Numbered from the stretch's first letter, positions 1 to 7,224 are shown. The stretch: 9,032 nt of DNA from DAOLOF01 sp964463605 (GCA_964463605.1 CAYXBZ010000040.1:1-9032); one strand, 5' to 3'. Translations and numbers: made by a program. Notes: a model not told the origin generated them from the letters alone.

Positions 1-1204
1 TGGAATCACCGCCAAAGCTGCAGTTCCTTCTGGTGCCTCAACCGGCAGCCATGAAACACTAGAGTTAAGAGATGGAGACGAGAACCGATATTTAGGCAAA
101 GGAGTCTTAAAAGCAGTTGCCAATGTAAATGACGTCATCGCTCCGACTCTGGTAGGAATGGATGTCACAAACCAAAGAGCTTTAGATGAAAAAATGCTAG
201 AACTTGATGGTACTGAGCTTAAAAGCAAACTGGGAGCAAATGCGATCTTATCAGTTTCGATGGCCGCCACCAGGGCAGCCGCTCAAGTAAAAGGAGTTCC
301 TCTTTACAAATACATCGCCACCTTATTTGACTACGACACAAGCAGCTTCACTTTACCCACCCCCATGATGAACGTCCTTAACGGAGGTAAACATGCCCTT
401 GGCAGCAGTGATATGCAGGAATACATGATTATGCCTGTTGGCGCACCCAACTTTCAGGAAGCACTTCGCTGGGGAGCAGAAATATTCCATCACTTAGGAA
501 AAATTTTGAAAAAAAAAGGACAGCAAACCACCGTTGGTGATGAGGGAGGTTACGCACCCAAACTCAGCTCAAATGAAGAGCCTTTAATGCTGATTATGGA
601 GGCTATCAAGAAGGCCGGTTACAAGCCTGGAGAAGAGGTTGGCATTGCTATGGATCCAGCCGCCACCGAGTTTTACCACGATGGTATGTATCATCTTGAC
701 GTAGAGGGTAAGAAATTAACCTCAGAAGAAATGGTTAACCGATACGTTGAATGGGTTGAGAAGTATCCCATCGTCTCCATTGAGGATGGTCATGCCGAGG
801 ATGACTGGGAAGGCTTCCAGATGATGGTGGAGAAACTTGGTGACAAAATCCAGATAGTGGGAGATGACCTGTTTGTGACCAACCCCAAGAGACTGGAAAA
901 AGGTATCAAGCAAAAAGCAGCCAACTCTATCTTGATCAAACTAAATCAGATCGGCACGGTCACCGAAACCGTAGACTGTATCAAAATGGCTCACGGCGCA
1001 GATATGACCGCAGTGGTCTCACACAGATCAGGAGAAACAGAAGACTCTTACATTGCTGACTTTGTTGTTGGCGCAGCCACCGGCCAGATCAAGTCCGGCT
1101 CCGCTAGCCGCTCCGAGCGAATTGCCAAGTACAATCAACTGATGCGAATTGAAAGAGAACTTGGTAAAAAGGCAAAGTTTCCCAAGATGCCTTTTGCTAA
1201 GTAA
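1..1204 (+). CDS. eno: Enolase (phosphopyruvate hydratase), 5'-truncated by window edge
   Basis: Converts 2-phosphoglycerate to phosphoenolpyruvate in the cytoplasm, with Mg2+. The reading frame is open from base 2 to the TAA at 1202-1204, about 400 residues. By comparison with E. coli enolase only about the first 30-35 residues are missing. The N-terminal lid motif PSGASTGSHE is visible, followed by LELRDGD. Catalytic and metal sites recognisable by family alignment are all present: GDEGGYAP (general acid Glu), the Asp of AMDPAATEF, SIEDG, GDDLFVTN, the Lys of ILIKLNQIG (general base), SHRSGETED and the Lys of GQIKSG. The C-terminus is complete (KFPKMPFAK). The ATG at 158 is internal, since conserved enolase sequence continues upstream of it. 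gpmI follows 92 nt downstream on the same strand and makes the 2-PG substrate. Nothing suggests inactivation. Confidence 0.97.
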   Translation, partial: GITAKAAVPSGASTGSHETLELRDGDENRYLGKGVLKAVANVNDVIAPTLVGMDVTNQRALDEKMLELDGTELKSKLGANAILSVSMAATRAAAQVKGVPLYKYIATLFDYDTSSFTLPTPMMNVLNGGKHALGSSDMQEYMIMPVGAPNFQEALRWGAEIFHHLGKILKKKGQQTTVGDEGGYAPKLSSNEEPLMLIMEAIKKAGYKPGEEVGIAMDPAATEFYHDGMYHLDVEGKKLTSEEMVNRYVEWVEKYPIVSIEDGHAEDDWEGFQMMVEKLGDKIQIVGDDLFVTNPKRLEKGIKQKAANSILIKLNQIGTVTETVDCIKMAHGADMTAVVSHRSGETEDSYIADFVVGAATGQIKSGSASRSERIAKYNQLMRIERELGKKAKFPKMPFAK

Positions 1205-1228
1205 GAAAAAAGTTAAGTCTTGAAAATT

Positions 1229-1256
1229 GGGAGGGTTTGCCCGCGCAAACCCTCCC
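1229..1256 (+). terminator. Perfect 12-bp GC-rich stem-loop between eno and gpmI (possible terminator, no U-tract)
   Basis: GGGAGGGTTTGC at 1229-1240 is exactly complementary to GCAAACCCTCCC at 1245-1256, around a 4-nt loop (CCGC). It starts 25 nt after the enolase stop and ends 40 nt before the gpmI ATG. The sequence after the stem on the + strand (CACTCAGCTATC) has no T-run, so it is not a classical intrinsic terminator. It could be a U-less terminator, an mRNA-stabilising or processing hairpin that separates eno and gpmI expression, or a copy of a dispersed intergenic palindrome. The structure is certain; the function is inferred. Confidence 0.4.
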
Positions 1257-1296
1257 CACTCAGCTATCAATAAACATACTAGCTACCATCATCAAC

Positions 1297-2811
1297 ATGT
1301 CCACTTCTCATAAAGTGCTCACCATTATTCTTGACGGTTGGGGTGTTAATAAACCCTATCCGGGAAACGCTATTACATTAGCTAACACTCCTTTTTATGA
1401 TCAGCTTCTAGAAAAATATCCCCATATCACTCTTGAGTGCTCCGGACTAGCTGTCGGTCTACCAGAGGGACAGATGGGAACCTCAGAAGTAAATCACATG
1501 ACTATTGGTGCTGGACGCGTCATCTACCAAGATTTAGTCAAGATTAATAAGGCTATTGAGGAGAACTCTTTTGCCAGTAATCCAGAATTTCAAGCCGCTT
1601 TTGAGCATGTTAAGAAACATAACTCTAAACTGCACATAAAGGGTTTATACAGCCCAGGAGGGGTACATTCACATTCAAATCACCTCAAAGAGTTAATTAA
1701 AGCTGCCAAAAAAGCCGGTTTAGCTGAAAATACTTATCTGCACTTAATCACCGATGGTAGAGACACCAAGCCTCAAAGTGCCTTAGAATATATCAAGGAT
1801 TTAGAAGTTTTTTTACAAAAAGAAAGCGCAGGTCAAGTGGCCAGTGTCAGCGGTCGCTACTTCGCCATGGATCGTGATCACAACTGGGACAGAACCGACA
1901 AATATTTTGAGATGATCACTCAAGGCAAAACCCCACACAGATATTCCTCGATTTCAGAAGCCATCGAAAGTAACTATAGTCAAGAAACTAGCGACGAGTT
2001 CATCGAACCCACGCTGATAACTAACAGCGAAGCACCGGTTTTGGTTGAAGACAATGATGCAGTTATCTTTTTCAATTTCCGCAGTGATCGTCCTCGTCAG
2101 ATTGTGGAAAGATTTTTAGAAAAAGGGTCAAAAAATCTCTACTACGTTACCATGACCCAGTACAATCCAAACTATGAGGTACATGTAGCTTTCCCTCCCA
2201 CTAGCACTCAAGACACTTTGGGCGAAGTGCTAGCCAGCAATAAATTAAAACAGTTGAGAATTACCGAAACCGAAAAGTTTGCTCACCTTACGTTCTTTAT
2301 GAACTGCAAGAAGGAAGAGCCGTTTGCAGGTGAAGAAAGAGTGATGCTTGAGTCTAACTCTGACATTAAAGAGCACGACGAGAAACCGGAAATGAGAGCT
2401 CCAGATATTGCTGAAAAATTGAGTCAACAATTAGCCACAGAAGAATATGAGGCCGTTTTTGTGAACTTCTGCAACGCAGACATGGTAGGTCACACCGGCA
2501 ATATCCCTGCCACTATCAAGGGTATTGAAGCGATCGATGATGCTTTGAAGATGCTGCTACCGATTGCCAAAGAACATGGCTATGATGTCATTATCACCGC
2601 TGATCATGGTAACGCTGAACAGATGTTGGATGAAGATGGGGGTGACAGATTAACTGCTCACACTACCTATCCTGTGCCATTTATTTTAGTGTCAGATCGC
2701 TACGACCAGCTTGCAGCCAACAATGGCTCAATGGCTGATGTGGCACCAACAATCTTGAAGTTGTTAGAAATTGAGCAACCAAAACTAATGACCGGCAAAA
2801 GCTTAATTTAA
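1297..2811 (+). CDS. gpmI: 2,3-bisphosphoglycerate-independent phosphoglycerate mutase (iPGM)
   Basis: Interconverts 3- and 2-phosphoglycerate through a phosphoserine intermediate. It is a cytoplasmic two-Mn2+ enzyme of the alkaline phosphatase superfamily. From the ATG at 1297 it is 504 residues, close to the family norm of about 510. The in-frame ATG at 1237 is rejected: it lies inside the intergenic hairpin and adds 20 residues without homology before the universal LDGWG start. Visible sites: Asp13 in ILDGWG (metal), Ser63 in MGTSEVNHM (phosphorylated Ser; most homologues have G for this Asn), SPGGVHSHSNHL, TDGRDTKP, GRYFAMDRD, FNFRSDRPRQ, the Lys of ETEKFAH, NADMVGHTG, TADHGN and the AHT triad near the C-terminus. 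No good Shine-Dalgarno precedes the start. It sits downstream of eno, the next glycolytic step, and converges on the PspC gene with a 22-nt gap. Confidence 0.97.
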   Translation: MSTSHKVLTIILDGWGVNKPYPGNAITLANTPFYDQLLEKYPHITLECSGLAVGLPEGQMGTSEVNHMTIGAGRVIYQDLVKINKAIEENSFASNPEFQAAFEHVKKHNSKLHIKGLYSPGGVHSHSNHLKELIKAAKKAGLAENTYLHLITDGRDTKPQSALEYIKDLEVFLQKESAGQVASVSGRYFAMDRDHNWDRTDKYFEMITQGKTPHRYSSISEAIESNYSQETSDEFIEPTLITNSEAPVLVEDNDAVIFFNFRSDRPRQIVERFLEKGSKNLYYVTMTQYNPNYEVHVAFPPTSTQDTLGEVLASNKLKQLRITETEKFAHLTFFMNCKKEEPFAGEERVMLESNSDIKEHDEKPEMRAPDIAEKLSQQLATEEYEAVFVNFCNADMVGHTGNIPATIKGIEAIDDALKMLLPIAKEHGYDVIITADHGNAEQMLDEDGGDRLTAHTTYPVPFILVSDRYDQLAANNGSMADVAPTILKLLEIEQPKLMTGKSLI

Positions 2812-2833
2812 TTGTTGTGAAGAATTTGCAAAG

Positions 2834-3307
2834 TTAGCGCAGCAAGATCATTAGTCCAACCAGCATCAACGCAAGTGGCCAGAACATGCCTCGATTGATG
2901 ATTTGAAGATTTTGCATCAATAGTAGTGCACCTATCACAACAAGGCCTATTCCCAACCAGTTTCTTCTTTGTTCTGGTACATAATTTTTATCTTGATTTT
3001 CCTGAGTTGACTTACTGGAACCTTTTTTGATTGACTCCACCGCCTCTTTTGCTTTTGACTCTATTTCTCGTGCGTTTTCTTCTAAAGTTTCTTTGGTGAG
3101 TGCCTCTTGATCAATCTTCGATTGTTTGGGGACAATTAACCACATAATAAAATAAAGTAAAACACCGGATCCGCCAGCTAATGTCAGAAAAATAAAGATT
3201 ATTCTAATCAGAGCAGAATCTGTACCAATGTAGTCAGCAAGACCTCCCGCTACACCTCCAAAAATTACATCCGTTGTTGATCGATATAATATATTTGTTT
3301 TGTTCAT
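2834..3307 (-). CDS. PspC-domain small membrane protein with C-terminal two-TM tail
   Basis: 157 residues. Residues about 6-61 match the PspC domain: LYRSTTDVIFGGVAGGLADY, then a hydrophobic segment at about 32-59 ending WLIVPK. PspC proteins are inner-membrane sensors or partners in phage-shock-type envelope stress responses. A charged Lys/Glu/Gln-rich linker (about 62-112) with coiled-coil character follows. The tail (about 117-156) holds two short hydrophobic helices separated by a turn (NRGMFWP), like the LiaF/DUF5668-type membrane module. No psp or lia regulators lie nearby, so the phage-shock role is only a family inference. It is the last gene of the minus-strand cluster, 33 nt after the EpmA-like gene, and may also have its own promoter. 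ATG at 3307; stop TAA; no clear Shine-Dalgarno. Confidence 0.85.
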   Translation of the reverse strand: MNKTNILYRSTTDVIFGGVAGGLADYIGTDSALIRIIFIFLTLAGGSGVLLYFIMWLIVPKQSKIDQEALTKETLEENAREIESKAKEAVESIKKGSSKSTQENQDKNYVPEQRRNWLGIGLVVIGALLLMQNLQIINRGMFWPLALMLVGLMILLR

Positions 3308-3339
3308 AAGTTTTTTACTTGTTTTTTATGTTGTTACAT

Positions 3340-3369
3340 ATCATAAGCCAAGAACCAGCATTTCTTCAA
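3340..3369 (-). promoter_or_regulatory. Candidate sigma70-type promoter for the PspC gene
   Basis: On the minus strand TTGAAG (3364-3369, 4/6 to the -35 consensus) is followed after 18 nt by TATGAT (3340-3345, 5/6 to the -10 consensus). It lies over the last codons of the EpmA-like gene and would give a leader of roughly 25 nt. It could let the PspC gene be expressed apart from the upstream operon. Such matches are common in AT-rich DNA, so confidence is low. Confidence 0.3.
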
Positions 3370-4348
3370 GACTTTCTTGATTGGCTAGAATCATAGCCAA
3401 GCGCTCTACTCCCAAACCAATCCCGGCATATGATTGTCCTGTTTGGTCCATTTCTGATAATGCCTGAAGAAATTGCTGATCAATGCCGTGAGTAGGCAGT
3501 TGGGGAGTTTGTCTATACTTTTGTTCCTCTAAAAATTTCTTTTTAACAAGCTTGGAGTCAGTTAACTCGCTATTACCGTTACCAATTTCCAATCCGCCCA
3601 AGTAAACCTCAAATCGCTCGGCTAAATAAGGCTTGTTAGCGCACGCTTTGCATAACGGTGATATTCTTGAGGGAAAATCGGTCAGAAATAGTGGCTGCTT
3701 ACCTAAATCAGGCTCAATTTTATCCATAAAAAACTGATTAAGCAGCTCCTCCCAGGTTGCATCTAACACCTGATAGCCGTTTTTCTCTGCCAACTTTTTT
3801 AACTTAGATAACGATAAATCTTTGAAGGAACAACCAACTTTTTCTTTGAATAATTTTTCAAGTGAAACTTTGCGCCACTTTCCTTTAAGATTAATTGCCT
3901 CTCCTTGATAAACTAGCTCGCTACTCTGTGATTCATCATCCAAATACAGCTTGATTTTATTTGCTACAAATTTTATTAGCTCCTTCACATCGTCCATAAT
4001 CGCTTCATAGTTCGCATTGGTGCGGTACCACTCCAACATCAAAAACTCTGGGTGGTGCTCTACATCAACCGGTTCCAGATTACGAAAGCTGGGTGCAATG
4101 GCAAAAACCTTCTCAAAGCCTCTGGCTAATATTTTCTTAAGAGATGATTCGGGAGAGGTGGGCAGATACAACTTTTCTGTTTTGTCTTGATGGTGCCAGC
4201 GAGTCTCAAAAGCGTAAAGATTTGGTTCTAATGGCAGAGCACGATTAAGTACCGGCACTAAAACTTCATGAAAAGACCGCTCTTCAAAAAACAGGCGAAC
4301 GGCTTTAACCACTTGTTCTCGAATAAGATAGGGATGATTTTTCTTCAT
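3341..4348 (-). CDS. EpmA/PoxA-like class II lysyl-tRNA synthetase paralogue (truncated LysRS core)
   Basis: 335 residues, close to E. coli EpmA (325). It is a class II catalytic core without the N-terminal OB anticodon-binding domain of true LysRS, so it probably does not charge tRNA. EpmA ligates (R)-beta-lysine to a lysine of elongation factor P. Family signatures: FETRW (47-51), TSPES (64-68), SFRN (87-90) then HHPEFLMLEWY (98-108), AERFEVYLGGLEIGNGNSEL (243-262), GIDQQFLQAL and motif 3 GIGLGVERL (309-317). Divergences: the motif 2 loop reads FRNLEP and is one residue longer than EpmA's FRNEE; Asn259 replaces the Phe conserved in LysRS/EpmA (F426 in E. coli LysU); Gly311 stands where EpmA has Ala298. 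Its start overlaps the radical SAM stop (ATGA), implying translational coupling. No EF-P or EpmB gene is in the window, so the substrate is unknown and the symbol epmA is withheld. Confidence 0.85.
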   Translation of the reverse strand: MKKNHPYLIREQVVKAVRLFFEERSFHEVLVPVLNRALPLEPNLYAFETRWHHQDKTEKLYLPTSPESSLKKILARGFEKVFAIAPSFRNLEPVDVEHHPEFLMLEWYRTNANYEAIMDDVKELIKFVANKIKLYLDDESQSSELVYQGEAINLKGKWRKVSLEKLFKEKVGCSFKDLSLSKLKKLAEKNGYQVLDATWEELLNQFFMDKIEPDLGKQPLFLTDFPSRISPLCKACANKPYLAERFEVYLGGLEIGNGNSELTDSKLVKKKFLEEQKYRQTPQLPTHGIDQQFLQALSEMDQTGQSYAGIGLGVERLAMILANQESLEEMLVLGL

Positions 4349-5232
4349 TGTTCAGATTGATTGGGCATTATACCGCAGGCAAAGTTAGGCTCCACACAAC
4401 CCTGACAGTGTTTATTGCAGGCTGGCGGCTGCTGGAGATTTTTTGAGTAATTGTGTATTAAAGAATCGATGGGGTCGGATATTATTCCCAAGCGAGTAAA
4501 GCCCTCACAGCAGCCGTAGACTGAACCATCACTCATCACAGACAACTGATGACAGCCTAGATTGACTGGAGGGAAAACCTTTTTAGTTTGAGAAAGCTGA
4601 GCCATCTGTTTGGAACTTAAAAAACCAAACTGATCGCTCTTTACTTCATCTTCCATCAAATTATCCACTGGATGATTCTCTAAATATTTCAGTGGCTTTC
4701 TGGGATGATAGGTTATCGTTGGCAGCTCACCCAGCTGCTCAGTCAACCATACCTCAAACTGATCAAGATGATCAAAGTTATGAGAGGTGACCACAGTAAA
4801 GATCTCAAAATGAAATCCTAGCTCAATAGCCTTGAGTAAAAATTTCCAACTTTTGTCAAAATTGCCTTTGCCCCGATTCAGATTGTGATCGACTTTTACT
4901 CCATCAATAGAGATAATTAAATTTACTAAGTTCGGTTTAGCAATCTCATCCAAACGATTAATGGTGCCATTAGTGATAACTTCTACCAGTAGGTCCTGAT
5001 CAGTAAGTTGATTTAATAAATTTGGAAACCAGCTTAATAGAAAAACTTCACCGCCACAAAACGTGACCGTTTCTAAATTATTTTTTTTCATAAACCTATC
5101 TACAAAATCCAAGATCTGCTCTTGAGACAGAAAATTGGCAGTTTTTTGCGTATAGCAAATTTTGCAGTTTAAATTGCATTTGTCCAGAGGAGAAATGTAC
5201 AGGCTGGAAAGGTTTGGTTCTTGGTTCGGCAT
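4345..5232 (-). CDS. Radical SAM protein with SPASM-like Cys-rich C-terminus
   Basis: 295 residues, cytoplasmic, probably with two or more Fe-S clusters. The N-terminal radical SAM core has CxxxCxxC at Cys19, Cys23 and Cys26 (CNLNCKICY), binding the SAM-cleaving 4Fe-4S cluster. Then come TFCGGEVF (GGE at 60-62, usually GGEP), VEVITNGT and LIISIDG. The C-terminal third has Cys227-x8-Gly-x4-Cys241 followed by Cys272, Cys276, Cys279 and Cys286, plus Cys242. This resembles a SPASM/twitch auxiliary-cluster domain, though the spacing of the last four cysteines is not the textbook pattern. SPASM enzymes usually modify peptides or proteins. It is not an EpmB/lysine 2,3-aminomutase: length and motifs differ. 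It starts 28 nt after rarA (a weak AGAG lies about 10 nt before the ATG) and its TGA overlaps the ATG of the EpmA-like gene. Substrate unknown. Confidence 0.85.
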   Translation of the reverse strand: MPNQEPNLSSLYISPLDKCNLNCKICYTQKTANFLSQEQILDFVDRFMKKNNLETVTFCGGEVFLLSWFPNLLNQLTDQDLLVEVITNGTINRLDEIAKPNLVNLIISIDGVKVDHNLNRGKGNFDKSWKFLLKAIELGFHFEIFTVVTSHNFDHLDQFEVWLTEQLGELPTITYHPRKPLKYLENHPVDNLMEDEVKSDQFGFLSSKQMAQLSQTKKVFPPVNLGCHQLSVMSDGSVYGCCEGFTRLGIISDPIDSLIHNYSKNLQQPPACNKHCQGCVEPNFACGIMPNQSEQ

Positions 5233-5260
5233 ATTTGGTCATCTCTACAAGGACAAAATT

Positions 5261-6424
5261 TTAATCCTTCCGTTCTTTTTTGTCTGGCTCAATCCAAAAA
5301 CAATTTTTGTTTATTTCTTCAGGTAAAAAACTCACATCCTTTCCAGGATACATCTCGTATCCTTCGCCATAACCTTGATCTTTCATTAAATCGGTTGGAG
5401 CATTCCTTACCTTGAGAGGTATTTGCAGATTACCGCTTTTTCTAACCTCAGCTTGAGCCGCCCTCAAGGCATCGTAAGCCCGACGGTCTTTTTTTGCCTG
5501 AGCCAGATACACTACTCCATGAGCCAAGTTAATGGCGCACTCTGGGTAGCCAATAGTTTGACAAGCTCTAAAAACCTCGTTGGCCACTACCAAAGCCGTA
5601 GGCTGGGCCATGCCTACATCCTCACTGGCAAAAACCACCATCCTCCGAGCAATAAACAAGGGATCCTCGCCTGCCTCCACCATTCTGGACAGATAATAAA
5701 CAGCCGCATCTACATCGCTAGCCCTCATGCTTTTAATAAAAGCGCTGATGGTGTTGTAATGTTCGTCGTCATGCTTGTCGTATCGCAAGTGTTTGCTTTG
5801 ATAGGCTTTTTTTAGATTGGCGACGGTAATTTTTTCGTAAAGCTGTTTGGTTCCATCCAAGATGTTAAGCGCTTGACGGGCATCCCCATCCGCAAAATTA
5901 ATAATCCATTCTAGAGCTGCTTTTGGGATTTTAATCTTGGTTCTTTTGAGAATCGTTTCCAGTTGCTCGTCAGTTAATGACTCCAAAACAAAAACTCGCA
6001 GCCGCGAAAGTAAAGCCGAGATAAGACTGAAGCTGGGGTTTTCGGTAGTAGCACCAATCAACCACAGTTTGCCTTGCTCCACAAAGGGTAGCAGGAAGTC
6101 CTGCTGAGCTTTGGTGAAACGATGAATCTCATCCAAAAACAAAACTTTCGGTTGATCAAAAAAAGCATCCTTCTCAACAAACTTTCTGATGTCAGCTTTG
6201 CCGGCTGAGACTGCTGACAACTCAATCATGTCAGCCTCAAACTCATTGGCATAAATTTTAGCCAAAGTTGTTTTGCCTACTCCAGGTGGACCCCACAAAA
6301 TAAACGAAAAAAGATGTTTGTTTTCAATCGCTTTTCGCAGAGGCTGGTTAGGACCAACCAAATGTTCTTGACCCACAAAATCGTCAAGTGAGGCTGGTCT
6401 AATTCTATCGGCTAAGGGCTGCAT
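5261..6424 (-). CDS. rarA: Replication-associated recombination protein RarA (MgsA), AAA+ ATPase
   Basis: RarA/MgsA (WRNIP1/Mgs1 family) is a tetrameric clamp-loader-like AAA+ ATPase. It acts on single-stranded gaps and ends at stalled replication forks and interacts with SSB. The 387-residue protein begins with the family-typical MQPLADRIRPASLDDFVGQE. It has Walker A GPPGVGKT (45-52), Walker B LFLDEIHRF (Asp98, Glu99), sensor 1 GATTENPS (124-131) and an Arg-finger region LLSRLR (Arg141). The MgsA C-terminal oligomerisation region is clear (RRMVVFASEDVGMAQP, then VRNAPTDLMKDQGYGEGYEMYP). The C-terminus is somewhat shorter than in E. coli (447 aa) but no motif is lost. It lies 64 nt after the PH-domain gene and 28 nt before the radical SAM gene. 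Start ATG at 6424; stop TAA. Presence near a nuclease gene fits a genome-maintenance role but is not diagnostic. Confidence 0.95.
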   Translation of the reverse strand: MQPLADRIRPASLDDFVGQEHLVGPNQPLRKAIENKHLFSFILWGPPGVGKTTLAKIYANEFEADMIELSAVSAGKADIRKFVEKDAFFDQPKVLFLDEIHRFTKAQQDFLLPFVEQGKLWLIGATTENPSFSLISALLSRLRVFVLESLTDEQLETILKRTKIKIPKAALEWIINFADGDARQALNILDGTKQLYEKITVANLKKAYQSKHLRYDKHDDEHYNTISAFIKSMRASDVDAAVYYLSRMVEAGEDPLFIARRMVVFASEDVGMAQPTALVVANEVFRACQTIGYPECAINLAHGVVYLAQAKKDRRAYDALRAAQAEVRKSGNLQIPLKVRNAPTDLMKDQGYGEGYEMYPGKDVSFLPEEINKNCFWIEPDKKERKD

Positions 6425-6488
6425 AAATTTCTTAAAATACTAAATATTGAGTCTATTGAATTACTTTATGAAACTGCTACTTAAAAAA

Positions 6489-7187
6489 TCAGCTCCAAAA
6501 GTCAGGGAAGTTTTGTTTAATGAAGTTAGCTCTAGCGTCACCCTTCAAATCCATTACAAAGGGACGAAAAGTTTGAAGTTTGTCCTTCTGCTCTTGCCTC
6601 GCATTGAGCAACTTACTCACGTAGTGTTGAAGATCCTCTGCTCGCTTGATATTTTCTATGTAGAAATATTTTTTATTTACTCTTGAGGGATCATCGGTTG
6701 CCACTCCTGAGCTACTAGCGCTTGAGCGAGCAATAAATGTTTCTAATTTCAAAAAAGTTTGAAGAAAACCTTTGGTGTAAGCACCAGTGTCAACAATCAT
6801 ATCAAGCGGTAATGAAAGCGAGTAGCGACTCGCCGGAGTGGTATAGATAAATTTAATTAACCGCTTAGTAGTCACAATAGCTAAGCTTTTTCTCCAAACA
6901 GAAACCACCCACCACCATCCAAGAAACACAAACCCAGTAATAATTAGCAGTAAGAATAACTCAAAAAGTCCTCCAATTATCAAGCTAAAAAAATTTGATA
7001 AAAACTGTTTTAATACAATTCCGGCAACTAGCAATGAAAGCGCAGCCATGATGATGAACAACTGTTTAAAAACTAAAGTTAGTTTGTTTTCTCTTGTTAC
7101 AAACAGGATTCTCTCATCACTAGCCTGACCAGGAAATCTGTACTCGTAAGGAAATTTGAAGGTGGATACTTGGAAGATGTTTTTCAT
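6489..7187 (-). CDS. Two-TM bacterial PH-domain (YdbS/DUF304-like) membrane protein
   Basis: 232 residues. A short cytoplasmic N-terminus with FPGQASDERILFVTREN (18-34) precedes two hydrophobic segments: about 38-59 (FKQLFIIMAALSLLVAG) and about 66-97, ending in a Trp-rich stretch (GWWWVVSVW). A beta-rich region from about 98 follows (SLAIVTTKRLIKFIYTT), matching the bacterial PH (bPH2/YdbS-type) domain. The last ~45 residues are charged (RAEDLQHYVSKLLNARQ) and probably helical. Function is unknown beyond probable inner-membrane location. No signal peptide. The gene follows rluB by 16 nt and precedes rarA by 64 nt. A perfect TATAAT sits just before its ATG, so it may also be transcribed separately as an almost leaderless mRNA. 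Stop TGA. Domain assignment is by pattern recognition of the membrane layout and the TTKRLI motif. Confidence 0.75.
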   Translation of the reverse strand: MKNIFQVSTFKFPYEYRFPGQASDERILFVTRENKLTLVFKQLFIIMAALSLLVAGIVLKQFLSNFFSLIIGGLFELFLLLIITGFVFLGWWWVVSVWRKSLAIVTTKRLIKFIYTTPASRYSLSLPLDMIVDTGAYTKGFLQTFLKLETFIARSSASSSGVATDDPSRVNKKYFYIENIKRAEDLQHYVSKLLNARQEQKDKLQTFRPFVMDLKGDARANFIKQNFPDFWS

Positions 7188-7195
7188 TTGACCAT

Positions 7196-7224
7196 ATTAT
7201 ATATCAGGCCGATGATTCAGCCAG
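7196..7224 (-). promoter_or_regulatory. Candidate promoter (TATAAT) immediately upstream of the PH-domain gene
   Basis: The minus strand reads TGATATATAATATGGTCAA directly before the ATG at 7187. TATAAT (7196-7201) is a perfect -10 match and also part of an extended-type TGATATATA. The -35 region 17 nt upstream is poor (CTGGCT, 7219-7224). Transcription from it would begin within a few bases of the start codon, giving a leaderless mRNA. The hexamer straddles the end of the rluB gene; AT-rich chance occurrence is possible. Confidence 0.3.

Noticed and set aside
1237..1296. In-frame ATG at 1237 as the gpmI start
   Set aside because: It lies inside the 12-bp hairpin and the extra 20 residues have no family similarity. 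The iPGM N-terminus aligns with the ATG at 1297.
1257..1296. Promoter for gpmI downstream of the hairpin
   Set aside because: Only a 4/6 -10 candidate (CATACT, 1275-1280) is present, with no -35 at a workable distance.
3341..4348. Calling the gene lysS (lysyl-tRNA synthetase)
   Set aside because: The N-terminal OB anticodon-binding domain is absent and the length matches EpmA, so tRNA charging is unlikely.
4345..5232. Calling the radical SAM gene epmB because it neighbours an EpmA-like gene
   Set aside because: It lacks lysine 2,3-aminomutase features such as the CRYCFRR-type motif and has a SPASM-like tail instead.
5423..5815. 130-codon plus-strand frame opposite rarA, and similar frames opposite other genes
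   Set aside because: They lie wholly antisense to well-conserved coding regions and show no recognisable domain; they are shadows of the real genes.
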